Source: Fuerstiella sp. (GTDB taxonomy: Bacteria > Planctomycetota > Planctomycetia > Planctomycetales > Planctomycetaceae). Taken from it: a DNA stretch of 64,000 nucleotides. The position numbers and the translations under genes are program-made. Below the pieces are notes generated by a model. That model saw nothing but the letters and a program-made list of their open reading frames with translations. It did no database searches and was not told the DNA's origin. Within the stretch, counting starts at the first letter, position 1, and each line of letters begins with the position of its first letter. Below, in pieces: positions 26,234 through 35,110 of this stretch. Where the stretch lies: assembly GCA_014238335.1 (NCBI GenBank), contig JABABI010000016.1:19855-83854 (forward strand). Direction: 5' to 3'.

Positions 26234-27583
26234 TCAGGACAGAATTGCGTTGATGACACGTCCTTTGGGCACGACTTCATAGGGCCGACCCAGCGAATCT
26301 GTAATCTGAGTTGCCGCATCGATACCCAGCAGGCGATACATCGTGGTAATCACGTCGCCCGGACTGACAGGCGATTCTGCGGGTGTCGCTCCCTGACGAT
26401 CGCTTGCCCCCAAGACGAAGCCCTGACGGATGCCGGCACCGGCGAGCATCACGGTGTAACAGGAATTCCAGTGATCCCGTCCGGCATTGGCATTGACCTT
26501 GGGCGTGCGACCAAAGTCTCCCAGAACGGCGACCAGAGTACGGTCCAGCATGTTTCGGTCGGTCAGATCCTGCAGCAGACTGCTGCAGGCTGCGTCAAAT
26601 TCCGGCAGCAGCCGTGTCCGTAAACTGGTAAAGTTGTTACCGTGAGTATCCCACGTGGCGTTGGCGTCCGGGGCCCATGACAGCGTGACGAATCGGGTCC
26701 CGGCTTCCAGCAACCGTCGAGCCAGCAGTGTGCTTTGGCCGTAGATATTTCGTCCATAGCTGGCGCGTGTGGCGGCAGATTCTTTTTCCAGATCAAAGGC
26801 GTCCTGAGTCGCGTTCGATGTCAGCAGTTCGAAGGCCTGCGACTGAAAATCGTCGATGGCAGAAATGGACAGGTCGTTCTGCACTTGCAGACCATTGCCC
26901 AGTCCTGTCAGTAGCTCGCTGCGATTCTGCAGGCGATTCCGGGAAACGGCTTCCGGCAGGACGAGATTTTCAACATGAAAATCGGCGGCATCGGGATTGT
27001 TGAGTACCCAGAACGGATCGAATGTCTGCCCCATCAGGCCGCCCAGAAAACCTGGTTGCAGTGGTCCGGCGGCGCCTTCCTTTGTCTTGTATGGCAGGGC
27101 CACGTACGGCAGCGTACGATTTTCAGGAGGCCGGAAGCGGGCCAGCACAGAACCCGGAGAAGGGCGGTCGGACGGTTGTGCGCCACCGCCGAATTCGCCG
27201 CGATCATGACCTGTGAGTGCAGCATAGACCGCAGCGGCGTGCGAGTTATTGACGCTGTGGTTCATCGAACGAATCAGCGTCGTTCGGTGCATGTGCCGCG
27301 CCAGCCGCGGCAGGTGCTCGCTGAGGGACACGCCTGGCAGACTGCTGTCGATCGGCTGAAACTCGCCGCGAATCTCTGACGGCGCATCCGGTTTCAGGTC
27401 CCACATGTCCAGGTGACTGGGGCCTCCGTTAAGGAACAGGACAATGCAGCGATCGGCCCGGGCCGTCAGACCGGACGCAGCAGCGGCTGCCCCGAGGACT
27501 CCCGAAAGGCTCGTCGTACCAAGCTGCAGCAGGTGACGTCGTCGTCCGATGCGTGAGTATCGTTGATGCCTTGAAGCCATCAA
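26234..27583 (-). CDS. DUF1501 domain protein with twin-arginine signal
   Basis: The 449-residue protein starts with a basic Tat-type leader (RIGRRRHLLQLGTTSLSGVLG) and has the DUF1501 core: LFLNGGPSHLDMWDLKPDAP, then MNHSVNNSHAAAVYAALTGHD, and VAVLGDFGRTPKVNANAGRDHW. The family has the alkaline phosphatase/sulfatase-like fold and is hugely expanded in planctomycetes. It usually pairs with a DUF1549/DUF1553 protein, but here the neighbour is a PQQ-type protein. The substrate is unknown. Confidence 0.9.
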   Translation of the reverse strand: MMASRHQRYSRIGRRRHLLQLGTTSLSGVLGAAAAASGLTARADRCIVLFLNGGPSHLDMWDLKPDAPSEIRGEFQPIDSSLPGVSLSEHLPRLARHMHRTTLIRSMNHSVNNSHAAAVYAALTGHDRGEFGGGAQPSDRPSPGSVLARFRPPENRTLPYVALPYKTKEGAAGPLQPGFLGGLMGQTFDPFWVLNNPDAADFHVENLVLPEAVSRNRLQNRSELLTGLGNGLQVQNDLSISAIDDFQSQAFELLTSNATQDAFDLEKESAATRASYGRNIYGQSTLLARRLLEAGTRFVTLSWAPDANATWDTHGNNFTSLRTRLLPEFDAACSSLLQDLTDRNMLDRTLVAVLGDFGRTPKVNANAGRDHWNSCYTVMLAGAGIRQGFVLGASDRQGATPAESPVSPGDVITTMYRLLGIDAATQITDSLGRPYEVVPKGRVINAILS

Positions 27584-27751
27584 TTGCCCTTCCTGACGAA
27601 ATTACGGTTCCGCAGCCCGCGATTGTACCTTAGGCCGAGGCTGCTCAACATAACAACTCCCCGTTTTAGCAGAGGTGTTGCTTGTTCAGTCCACTTTATG
27701 GTGCGTCGGGAGCGTTAGCAACGCTTAGGTACGCGGCCTGCCGCAGGGACT

Positions 27752-28258
27752 CTATCGGGCAATGAAAATATTCGTCGCGTCAACTCTCAATCGTTCGCCG
27801 TTTATTGAGCCGACGCCCTTGACGATGACCATCTGCTTTTCTGTGACATCGAAGAGTTCACGGCTGTCGATGGACGTGACCGTACCGTCGTCGTTGTGAA
27901 ATCGGATGGCGGCGATATAGTCGTCGATGTCACGACTGCAGAACGGACAGGCGTGCGGATCGTGGTCGTCCTCCCCATCATGCCCGGTGGCGTCGGTCAG
28001 CACAAACGCGGCCTTGCCGTCTTCCCACGGCGGGATCTCACCCGCCCAGATTCGGCCGCGCAGAACAACCTCCGTTTTGGCGGCAGCGTCCGGTTCCATC
28101 AGCAATTTGCGAATCCTGCTGACGGACGTCGCATCGGTCGGCGCGGACGACAGGACAAGTTTTTGACGCAGAGCCAGGGCTTCACGGTCCACCGTCTCGC
28201 CACAGCCAACAACGGCCGCAACAGAAAACAATGCGACGAAGAGCATCCCGCGTCTCAC
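27752..28258 (-). CDS. Lipoprotein with OB-fold-like region and CPFC motif
   Basis: A 168-residue lipoprotein starts at GTG 28258, with AGGAG 7 nt upstream inside the end of the previous gene, and a lipobox (ALFSVAAVVGC). The remainder has VVLRGRIWAGEIPPW, FVLTDATG, HDPHACPFCSRDIDD and MVIVKGVGSINGERLRVDATNIFI, a pattern suggesting an OB-like beta-barrel with a Cys/His site that may bind metal. The frame runs further upstream over the His-rich gene but that part is low-complexity shadow. Only 4 bp separate it from the His/Asp-rich lipoprotein, so they are cotranscribed. Confidence 0.75.
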   Translation of the reverse strand: MRRGMLFVALFSVAAVVGCGETVDREALALRQKLVLSSAPTDATSVSRIRKLLMEPDAAAKTEVVLRGRIWAGEIPPWEDGKAAFVLTDATGHDGEDDHDPHACPFCSRDIDDYIAAIRFHNDDGTVTSIDSRELFDVTEKQMVIVKGVGSINGERLRVDATNIFIAR

Positions 28259-28262
28259 TGGA

Positions 28263-28919
28263 CTACTCCTTCTTGTCCGACTCATCGTCATCGTCGTCGA
28301 CTTGTTTCTCATCATGGTCGCCGTCTTTATGGCCGTCATGATCTCCGTCTTTGTCGTGTCCTTCGGTCTTGTCATGGTCGTCGTCATGCTTCTCATCATG
28401 ATCTCCGTCGTCGTCATGATCCCCATGTTCGTGTCCGTGCTCGTCATCGTCTTCGAGTGCCGGGCCGGCGGCTGCCGTGATGGCGGTGATGGCCGCGTCG
28501 ATTTTTTCCGAGACTTCGCCGTAGTCAGAACCTTCGTCTTCGCTGTGCATGCTCTTGTCGACGGCGCCAAAGGCATCCAGCAGCTTTTCGACATTGGCTT
28601 CGATCGTCGCTTTTGCTTCGTCAGAAAGATCCGCCTCGCCGGCAAGTTCAGAGACTTCTTCCAGCACATGTCCGACGTCATGCAACGGGCCGTGAGCCGC
28701 TTCACCGTCTTCTTTGGCAAACGCATCACGCACAGTGTCCCGCAGATCTGTGAGTTCACTTAGGACTTCCGCCAGTGTTTCCGCATGCTCATGTCCGTGT
28801 TCATGGCCATGTTCGTGACTTGCCATCACCGGGGCCGGTTCAGATTGTTCAGCACAGCCGACAAAGATGAAGGCGGTGAGAGAGAAGGCAGACGCAACAA
28901 GACCAGCTTTGGGAATCAT
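28263..28919 (-). CDS. His/Asp-rich lipoprotein, probable metal binder
   Basis: The 218-residue lipoprotein has a signal with the lipobox TAFIFVGC. After the Cys comes HEHGHEHGHEHAE, then a helical region (about 45-150) and a C-terminal low-complexity tail of Asp, His, Glu and Lys repeats (EHGHEHGDHDDDGDHDEKH). His-rich stretches of this kind bind Zn, Ni or Cu in the periplasm. It is coupled to the CPFC lipoprotein downstream, suggesting a joint role in metal handling or sensing. ATG 28919 is used because the signal peptide begins there. No transporter is adjacent. Confidence 0.75.
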   Translation of the reverse strand: MIPKAGLVASAFSLTAFIFVGCAEQSEPAPVMASHEHGHEHGHEHAETLAEVLSELTDLRDTVRDAFAKEDGEAAHGPLHDVGHVLEEVSELAGEADLSDEAKATIEANVEKLLDAFGAVDKSMHSEDEGSDYGEVSEKIDAAITAITAAAGPALEDDDEHGHEHGDHDDDGDHDEKHDDDHDKTEGHDKDGDHDGHKDGDHDEKQVDDDDDESDKKE

Positions 28920-29128
28920 GAGTTTGCTCGTGAGTTGGAATCCCGTCAACGCGTTGTTGGACGGTGTCGGTGAGGAACATTCAATACTGTGTTATCGCAC
29001 TTTTGAAGTATACGCCGTGAGTGCCTGTTTCGTGGACCGATAATCCTGTGGAATCCCCAGGATATCCGAGTCTTTTTTTGGGGTTTACTGCGTTCTGTGA
29101 CTTACACGGTCAGAATTGGCGGCGACCG

Positions 29129-30343
29129 TCAGTCCTGCAGATCGAAGTCTCCTGGCGTATGCAGGTCTTCCGGGATCGTGGCAATTCGAGTCGCTGGCAA
29201 CGGTGGAAGTTCCACTCGAGTGGTCCCGCCGGGAGCCCTTTTCACAGACATGCCGTGCATCGCCTCAGTTTCCATTTCTGCGATCCACCTTCGCAGCGCG
29301 CTGGCATATTCCTGAGACAATTCGCCCTTTACAAGGTCTCTCAGGAACTCGGCGGCGCCGTGATCGGAAAGTTCCGCCTCTTCAGCAGACGCGAATCGTT
29401 TCCTGGGGTCCGGGTGGAGCAGCTTTCGCAGCAGCAGTATGAGTAGTTCACTGTATGCAAACGTGTCCAGCGGCAGCATGCCAGGCAGCCGTTCCAGCAC
29501 GCTTTCCTTGGCCTCACGCAGATCGGCGTATTTAAGTCCGGCAAAAGGTTTTGAACCGGTCAGCATTTCCAGCAACATGTATCCCAGACTTGCAAGGTCT
29601 GACTGTGGGGTTGCCCGAAACCCCGCAAGCACTTCCGGCGCTGCATATTCCGGCGTACATGGCTGTCCGGCTGGTGGTCTGCCGACCCAGAACGCCGAAC
29701 CGATATCAATAAGCTTCACCTGACCAGTACGTTTCACCATTACGTTGGACGGTTTCAGGTCGCAATGAATGATTCCTTCCCGGTGAAGCGCTGAGACGCC
29801 GGAAAGACATTCGCGAATAATGGCCACGGCCAGCCCTGGCTTAAGTCGGCAGTCCACCTCGCCTGTGGTCACGATTTCGTCATTGAGCTGTTGCCAGCGT
29901 CCCTGAGTAACGGCATCGTGAACGATTTCAAGAGTGTCGCGCCGCAGAATATGCAGTAGATCGAATCCATCGATCCACTCCATTTCCAGATAAAAGACGC
30001 CATCTTCTTCAAGGAAGCTATGGACGTCGACAAGGTGGTCATCCTGAATTCGAGCCACCATCGATGTGACCTCGGCAAGACGCAGCATCTCACGATCATA
30101 CTTTTCAGCGGTTCCAAACTGGTCCGGCGAGAAGAACTTCAGAGCCAGCGGCATACGGAAACTGCCCGCCCCTCGTCGTTCCGTCAGAATGACGGTTCCC
30201 TGTCCACCGGTTCCCAAAGTCTTCAGAAAGGGGCGTTCCGTGCGCCAGCCGATCTGCTCACGCTTCAGCATCGATTGGTAGTCGGATAACCGCTGCTGCA
30301 ACAGGTGCTGTGTCTGATTCGAGTTTTCTGGCGTCGCGCCCAC
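29129..30343 (-). CDS. Serine/threonine protein kinase
   Basis: The 404-residue kinase has a Gly-rich loop GTGGQG (44-49), Lys69 in ALKFF, the catalytic loop HCDLKPSNVMV (193-203; Asp195), DIGSAF in place of DFG (213-218) and PEYAAPEVL (231-239). Both HRD-to-HCD and DFG-to-DIG keep the essential Asp, so activity is plausible. There is no membrane helix or sensor domain; the last 100 residues are a helical tail. It is a cytoplasmic Hanks-type kinase. The substrate is unknown. Confidence 0.88.
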   Translation of the reverse strand: MGATPENSNQTQHLLQQRLSDYQSMLKREQIGWRTERPFLKTLGTGGQGTVILTERRGAGSFRMPLALKFFSPDQFGTAEKYDREMLRLAEVTSMVARIQDDHLVDVHSFLEEDGVFYLEMEWIDGFDLLHILRRDTLEIVHDAVTQGRWQQLNDEIVTTGEVDCRLKPGLAVAIIRECLSGVSALHREGIIHCDLKPSNVMVKRTGQVKLIDIGSAFWVGRPPAGQPCTPEYAAPEVLAGFRATPQSDLASLGYMLLEMLTGSKPFAGLKYADLREAKESVLERLPGMLPLDTFAYSELLILLLRKLLHPDPRKRFASAEEAELSDHGAAEFLRDLVKGELSQEYASALRRWIAEMETEAMHGMSVKRAPGGTTRVELPPLPATRIATIPEDLHTPGDFDLQD

Positions 30344-30798
30344 GTACAGGAGGTTTTCGTAGGGTTAAACCGGATGTGATAGGGGTTTGTAAGGGAGCCC
30401 GAACATCCAGATTTCATGGCAAGTCATGTACGGAATTGGCGTGAATGCCGTTAAATAGCAGGCATTCCTGCATTCAAATGTACCGCGATCGTGCCACTTG
30501 TCGCGTCGCGGCAACTCAAGCCCGCTGCGGCCTGTGCCGCCTTACTGGAAATATCGGAACGGCATCGATTGTTGTAATTCCAGTTTGCGGAACAAGGGTT
30601 CTTAACAGTACGGATATTTCATTTGTCGGCCAGAATCTGATGGAAAAATCGTCTTAAACCGTTCATAATTCCCATTCCTGCCATGCTTCCTGACCAAAAA
30701 TCTTCTTTTCGGTCGTCTCGAAGGCACACTTGTATCAGAAACCGTGCGCTCTTTTGCGCTGATACTTTACCAATCCTCTAACTGCCTCTGAAGCCACC
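30344..30798. other. Divergent intergenic region with alternative hairpins
   Basis: This 455-bp region between the kinase and the coiled-coil gene has no gene that I can support. At 30443-30471 two mutually exclusive hairpins are possible: GAATGCC/GGCATTC (30443-30449 with 30461-30467) and GCAGG-CATT-CCTGC (30458-30471). Confidence 0.4.
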
Positions 30799-31581
30799 AT
30801 GAACACTCGCATTTTGACTCTCGCATTCGTTGTTCTCGTCTCTGCCTCCGTCGATGCAGGCCGAGCTCGTAAGTGTCGCCCCACCAATAAGTGCCGCACT
30901 CAGGCGTCCTGCACCAGCTCTTGTGCGAACGGCCCTACTACAACACTATGGAAGGGGAAGGACGGAGAGATTCGGGAAGTGATCACTCACTGGGCCGCAC
31001 TTCACCGATCCGTTGAAGCGGATCAGCTGGAAGTGGACCTGGCGGGCGTCCGCACAGAGCTTGAAGCAAGCCAGGGTGAACTGGTTGCTCTGCGAGAGAA
31101 AGCGGTTGTTGAAAAGGCGTCGTTCGAAGAGCAGATTACAAAACTGAAAAACCAGCTTGGCAAGCAGAGAAAACTGGCTGCGTCTGAAAAACAGCGTGCT
31201 GAAAAAGCAGAAGCCGCTCACAGCAAAAGTGTTGCGGAAGTGGTGAGTCTTCGTGATGCGGGCAAGAAAATTCAAACGATTCTGACAAAGGTTCAGAACG
31301 ACTTGCAACAGACGGTCGCAGATCGCGACAAGCTGACAGCCGCCAATGCTCAGCTGCAGAAAAGGATGGCCGAAATCACAGCGGCCAAGACCAAAGCAGA
31401 TTCTGTCGTTCAGGCGGCTCATGCCGAAATCAAGAAGATGAAGCAGGAAGCGTTGGAAACCAAAAAAGCTGCCGTCGTTAAGGAAGACGCTGAGCATGAA
31501 AAGGATCCTCCCGAAGACATCGACGCTGCGACGGAAGAGGAACCTGCTGAGGAAGAAAAGCCCGAAGCATCAGACAACTAG
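30799..31581 (+). CDS. Secreted coiled-coil protein with acidic tail
   Basis: The 260-residue product has a signal peptide (ends at VSASVDAG near 21), a Cys-rich stretch with four Cys in 18 residues (KCRPTNKCRTQASCTSSC), a long coiled coil (about 65-230) rich in Lys, Glu, Ala and Gln, and an acidic tail (EEEPAEEEKPEASDN). It is likely periplasmic or surface-bound. An IS630-type element is inserted exactly in its stop codon: the TA of the original TAA was duplicated and the first base of the element makes TAG, so the protein is unchanged. Function unknown. Confidence 0.8.
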   Translation: MNTRILTLAFVVLVSASVDAGRARKCRPTNKCRTQASCTSSCANGPTTTLWKGKDGEIREVITHWAALHRSVEADQLEVDLAGVRTELEASQGELVALREKAVVEKASFEEQITKLKNQLGKQRKLAASEKQRAEKAEAAHSKSVAEVVSLRDAGKKIQTILTKVQNDLQQTVADRDKLTAANAQLQKRMAEITAAKTKADSVVQAAHAEIKKMKQEALETKKAAVVKEDAEHEKDPPEDIDAATEEEPAEEEKPEASDN

Positions 31582-32606
31582 AGCAGTTTACGAAAAATTA
31601 TAGGCGGTCAGCTGGTTCTATCTGTGATGGCAGTCATACATGGAGGGGATCATGGCTGCCAGCCTATCAATGGATTTGCGTGAACGGATTATTTGCGTGA
31701 ACCAATTGTTTCTGCTTATGAAGCAGGCGATGTCTCCTGCCGTGATGTCGCGCTGAGGTTTGGTATCAGCCGAAGCACGGTGGGAAATCTGGTGCACCAG
31801 TTCAGAACGGAGAAATCACTGAAGCCGCACACCGATCGTTGCGGTCGAAAGCGATCGCTCCGTGGCAAAGCTGAAAAGGAGTGGGAAAACCATCTTCGAA
31901 TACACCCTGCCGCAACGTTGCAGGAACGACGTGATGCTCTGGGTCTGAGTTGTTCGGTGAAGAGAGTTTGGCTTTCCGTGAAGTGTCTGAAAGCTCGTTT
32001 GAAAAAAGTCTCAGCGGGCAGCAGAACAGGACCGCGAAGATGTTGCCGTTCAGCGGCAGATCAGGTGTGCGTGCCAGCCGAATGCAGACGCTGAGCGATT
32101 TGTCTTTATTGCCGAAACCGGGTGGAAGACCAACATCACGCGACTTCGAGGATGGGCGTTTAGTGGCGACCGACTTGTCGAAGCCGTTCCCGCCGGTGGT
32201 TGGGAAACCAGGACGCTTGTGTGCGCGATCGCTTTGGACGGAACGCGAGCCGTAATGGTGGTTGACGGTCTTTCCTCCACCGGCTTCTGTGAGTGGCTGC
32301 TGGCCCCCGTTTTTTACCCTGGTAACCTTGTTGTTATGGACAACCTGAGCAGCCATAAGTCCGCCAGTGTTCGCTCGGCGATTGAGGCAGCCGGCGCTGA
32401 AGTCGTTCTCCGGCCGCCCTACAGTCCGGACCCGAACCTGATCAAAACGGTGTTTTCAAAACTGAAACAGCTCATTCGATCACAAAGGCCCGGAACATTC
32501 CCCAAAATCGTAGACGCTACACGCAACGCTCTCGAATTCCTTCAACAACACGAAATTCAAGCCTGCTACGAACACTGACCTGACCGCGCGATTCAGTAAA
32601 CTGCTC
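31581..32606 (+). mobile_element. IS630-type insertion sequence, decayed
   Basis: The element is 1026 bp between terminal inverted repeats GAGCAGTTTAC (31581-31591) and GTAAACTGCTC (32596-32606), with further matching bases inward (GCGGTCAG on both sides). TA lies on each side (31579-31580 and 32607-32608), the IS630 target duplication. The ends look intact while the transposase gene is broken, so any movement would need a transposase supplied from elsewhere. Confidence 0.85.
31652..32578 (+). pseudogene. IS630 family transposase, frame-disrupted and lacking catalytic residues
   Basis: The start ATG 31652 follows GGAGGGG. Twelve residues (MAASLSMDLRER) are read in one frame; a 17-bp tandem duplication (31675-31691, 31692-31708) then shifts the frame to a helix-turn-helix part (GDVSCRDVALRFGISRSTVGNLVHQFR, split over the IVSAYE start). 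Near a run of six As (32002-32007) the frame shifts back and continues to 32578. Of the DDE triad, the first site reads IAET instead of IDET, the second is intact (VMDNLSSH), and the third reads PNLIK where the family has NPIE. So two of three acidic residues are gone. Programmed frameshifting is known in this family, but a -1 shift here leads to the wrong frame. Confidence 0.8.
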
Positions 32607-32622
32607 TAAGGCCTGAGGGAAT

Positions 32623-33558
32623 TCATTTGCCGCTAAGCTGGTGCAGTTCTTTTGGCAGGTTGAAGTGCACGTTCTCTTCTCGGAGCGTTTCTTCCGACAC
32701 TTCAGCGTTGAAGTGTGTCCGCAGGTAGTTGATGCACTCCTCGACAACAATCTCCGGTGCACTGGCACCAGCCGTGATGACGACTGTAGAGTGCTGTTCA
32801 AACCAATCGGTTTGTAGTTCGGACGATCCATCTACAAGATACGAGGGGACTCCCTGACTGGCTCCGATTTCCATCAGTCGCCGACTGTTGCTGCTGTTCT
32901 GGCTGCCGAGAACGATCAGAACATCTGCTGATTCCACCAGCATCTTCACCGCGTCCTGACGATTGGTTGTTGCGTAGCAGATGTCTTCTTTTTTCGGGGA
33001 TTCGATGCCAGGGTAGCGAATTCTCAATGCATTAATGACTTCCGTGGCTTCCGAGACACTGAGTGTGGTCTGAGTCAGGTACGCGAGCTTGTCGTCGTCG
33101 GTGAACGGAAGCTTGCCAACTTCGGAGGGCGTTTCCACAAGAGTGATACTTTCAGGAGCCTCGCCCATGGTACCGATGACTTCGTCGTGTCCTTCGTGAC
33201 CGATCAGGATGATGTGGTAGCCGGCGTTGGCGTATCGGATGGCTTCCAGGTGGACTTTCGTAACCAGCGGGCACGTGGCGTCCACAGTCTGCAGGCTTCG
33301 TTTGTTGGCGATGCTGCGGATTTCCGGCGAGACTCCATGCGCACTGAACAGCAGGATAGAACCATGAGGTACTTCCTCCATGGATTCAACGAATGTCACG
33401 CCCTGCTTCGTGAAACGATCGACCACATATTTGTTGTGGACGATTTCGTGGTAGACATAGATGCCCGGGCCGACGCGACGAATCGCTTCGTCGAGGCATT
33501 CAATAGCCATGTTAACGCCGGCACAAAAACCGCGTGGGTTGGCGAGAAAGATTTTCAT
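32623..33558 (-). CDS. ispH: 4-hydroxy-3-methylbut-2-enyl diphosphate reductase
   Basis: The 311-residue Fe-S enzyme makes IPP and DMAPP in the last step of the MEP isoprenoid pathway. The three cluster cysteines are present: Cys12 in GFCAGV, one in DATCPLVTKVH and one in DICYATTNRQ. The His-rich HEGHDEV and the SQNSSNSRRL substrate segment are intact. Length is normal. obg lies 32 bp upstream on the same strand. The IS element lies just downstream but does not touch the gene. Confidence 0.95.
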   Translation of the reverse strand: MKIFLANPRGFCAGVNMAIECLDEAIRRVGPGIYVYHEIVHNKYVVDRFTKQGVTFVESMEEVPHGSILLFSAHGVSPEIRSIANKRSLQTVDATCPLVTKVHLEAIRYANAGYHIILIGHEGHDEVIGTMGEAPESITLVETPSEVGKLPFTDDDKLAYLTQTTLSVSEATEVINALRIRYPGIESPKKEDICYATTNRQDAVKMLVESADVLIVLGSQNSSNSRRLMEIGASQGVPSYLVDGSSELQTDWFEQHSTVVITAGASAPEIVVEECINYLRTHFNAEVSEETLREENVHFNLPKELHQLSGK

Positions 33559-33590
33559 GAACTCTGTCGGAAGGAAGATTGGAAACGGAA

Positions 33591-34607
33591 CTACGTCATG
33601 TTCGCGGAAACGTCATCTTTCAGCTCTGCCAACTGTGCAATGATCATCCGGTTTAACTCAGGAATTCCGTGTCCGGTGACGGCTGAAATTAAATGTACGT
33701 CTCGGCCCGATGTTTCCCGAAGCAATTCCGCACATGTTTCGGCGTCCGGCAGTTCGGCTTTCGTGACGCACAGGATTTCCGGACGGCGGGCCAGAACGGG
33801 ATTATACTTTTCCAGTTCTTCGCGAATCTGGTCGTAGTTACTCAGCGGATCGGAATGGTCAGTGGGAGACGGTTCGACCATGTGGACGATCAGGCGGGTT
33901 CGTTCGATGTGTTTCAGGAATTCGTGTCCCAGTCCGGCACCCAGGTGAGCTCCTTCGATCAGTCCCGGAATGTCCGCCAGAACGTACTCGTGATCCATGG
34001 TGACCTGAACGAGCCCAAGGTTGGGATATTTCGTGGTAAAAGGATAGTCAGCGATTTCCGGCGTCGCTCGTGACATGCGGCTGAGCAGCGTTGATTTGCC
34101 GGCATTGGGTTTACCAACGAGGCCGACGTCGGCGATGAGCTTCAGCTCGAGCGTTACATCTCGCTGTTCTCCGGGATGGCCCAGCTCGCATTCTCGCGGT
34201 GCGCGATTGGTGGAGCTGGCGAAGCGTTTGTTGCCTCTGCCGCCCCAGCCGCCTTTGGCAATGACGACGGAATCGCCATGCTGCTGCAGGTCTTTCAGCA
34301 GGTTTTCGTGTTTCGTATCCTTCACGAGTGTTCCGGGTGGGACCAGAATAATTTCGTCTTCGCCGCTGCGGCCTGTCTTGAGAGCGCCGAGGCCGTGACG
34401 ACCGCGTTCGGCCTTCCAGTGGCGATGTCCGACGATGTTGCCCAGTGACCCCAGGTTGCGGTCGGCCTGGATAATAATGCAGCCACCGTTTCCGCCATCG
34501 CCACCGTCCGGTCCGCCGCGGGGAACGTGGGCTTCTCGACGAAAACTGCTGCAGCCGTTGCCACCGTCCCCAGCTCGACAAAGAATTGAAACTCGATCCA
34601 CAAACAT
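33591..34607 (-). CDS. obg: GTPase Obg/CgtA
   Basis: The 338-residue GTPase works in ribosome assembly and stress control. The N-terminal Obg domain shows the Gly-rich CRAGDGGNGCSSFRRE and GGPDGGDGGNGG; the G domain has G1 GKPNAGKSTLL, G2/switch TTKYPNLG, G3 DIPGLIEGAHLGAGLG and G4 TKAELPD. The C-terminal OCT domain is absent, as in many Obg proteins. ATG 34607 (MFVDRVSILCRAGDGG) fits the family start. It lies upstream of ispH on the same strand. The usual rplU/rpmA neighbours are absent. Confidence 0.95.
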   Translation of the reverse strand: MFVDRVSILCRAGDGGNGCSSFRREAHVPRGGPDGGDGGNGGCIIIQADRNLGSLGNIVGHRHWKAERGRHGLGALKTGRSGEDEIILVPPGTLVKDTKHENLLKDLQQHGDSVVIAKGGWGGRGNKRFASSTNRAPRECELGHPGEQRDVTLELKLIADVGLVGKPNAGKSTLLSRMSRATPEIADYPFTTKYPNLGLVQVTMDHEYVLADIPGLIEGAHLGAGLGHEFLKHIERTRLIVHMVEPSPTDHSDPLSNYDQIREELEKYNPVLARRPEILCVTKAELPDAETCAELLRETSGRDVHLISAVTGHGIPELNRMIIAQLAELKDDVSANMT

Positions 34608-35110
34608 ATTCGTAATACCAATGGGGCGACGGTTGTGGCGATTCGCCACGGAAATTCTTGCCAGTGTCGGACTTCGAACACCGATTCTTTCAACCCGCTC
34701 AGAATATGATCAGGCAATCATTTCGATCGGGGCTTAGCGGCATATCAGGAACATTGTAGCGTGACTCGACCCCACACTCAGCGTTTTCTTTCGGACTCTA
34801 ATACGGGACATGCTCAACAGGATGCAAGTGCCCCCAAGGGAACGGTGGCTACGCTGCCGGAGGCTGTTAAAGCCGGCAAGATGCCGCCGAATTTTAAGTT
34901 GGGATCAGTTTAACGTTTGGGCGGCGCTTCTGCCGTGAATGCTCGCCGTCGTTCATCTTTTCATCGTCATCTTGCTTTTCCGGCGATGTTTTCCTGATAA
35001 ACTGCTCGCTGGCCGATTAGTTTCCCGAGCGAAACAGACCTCTGTGGAAACTTTTCGTTCTGGGCAGAAGGGTCGGGTACCCCCTTGAAACTACCGATCA
35101 GGACGACTTG
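34608..35110. other. Divergent intergenic region
   Basis: About 500 bp lie between obg and the KAS III gene. A possible 50-residue frame lies at 34761-34913. The rest holds no gene I can support. The KAS III ribosome site AGGA is at 35100-35103. Confidence 0.4.
34761..34913 (+). CDS. Possible small protein
   Basis: A 50-residue frame starts at GTG 34761 with AGGA about 12 nt upstream. The C-terminal half reads KGTVATLPEAVKAGKMPPNF followed by KLGSV, which looks protein-like. There is no signal peptide or recognisable domain. It may be the remnant of a larger gene or a chance frame. Confidence 0.27.
   Translation: MTRPHTQRFLSDSNTGHAQQDASAPKGTVATLPEAVKAGKMPPNFKLGSV

Noticed and set aside
28302..28763. 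Plus-strand frame rich in Val and Met that looks like a membrane protein
   Set aside because: It is the reverse of the Asp/His repeats (GAC/CAT/GAT read backwards give GTC/ATG/ATC) of the lipoprotein on the minus strand.
32002..32008. Programmed -1 frameshift at A6G in the transposase
   Set aside because: A -1 shift from the helix-turn-helix frame leads to the wrong frame; the catalytic half is in the +1 frame, and other lesions exist.
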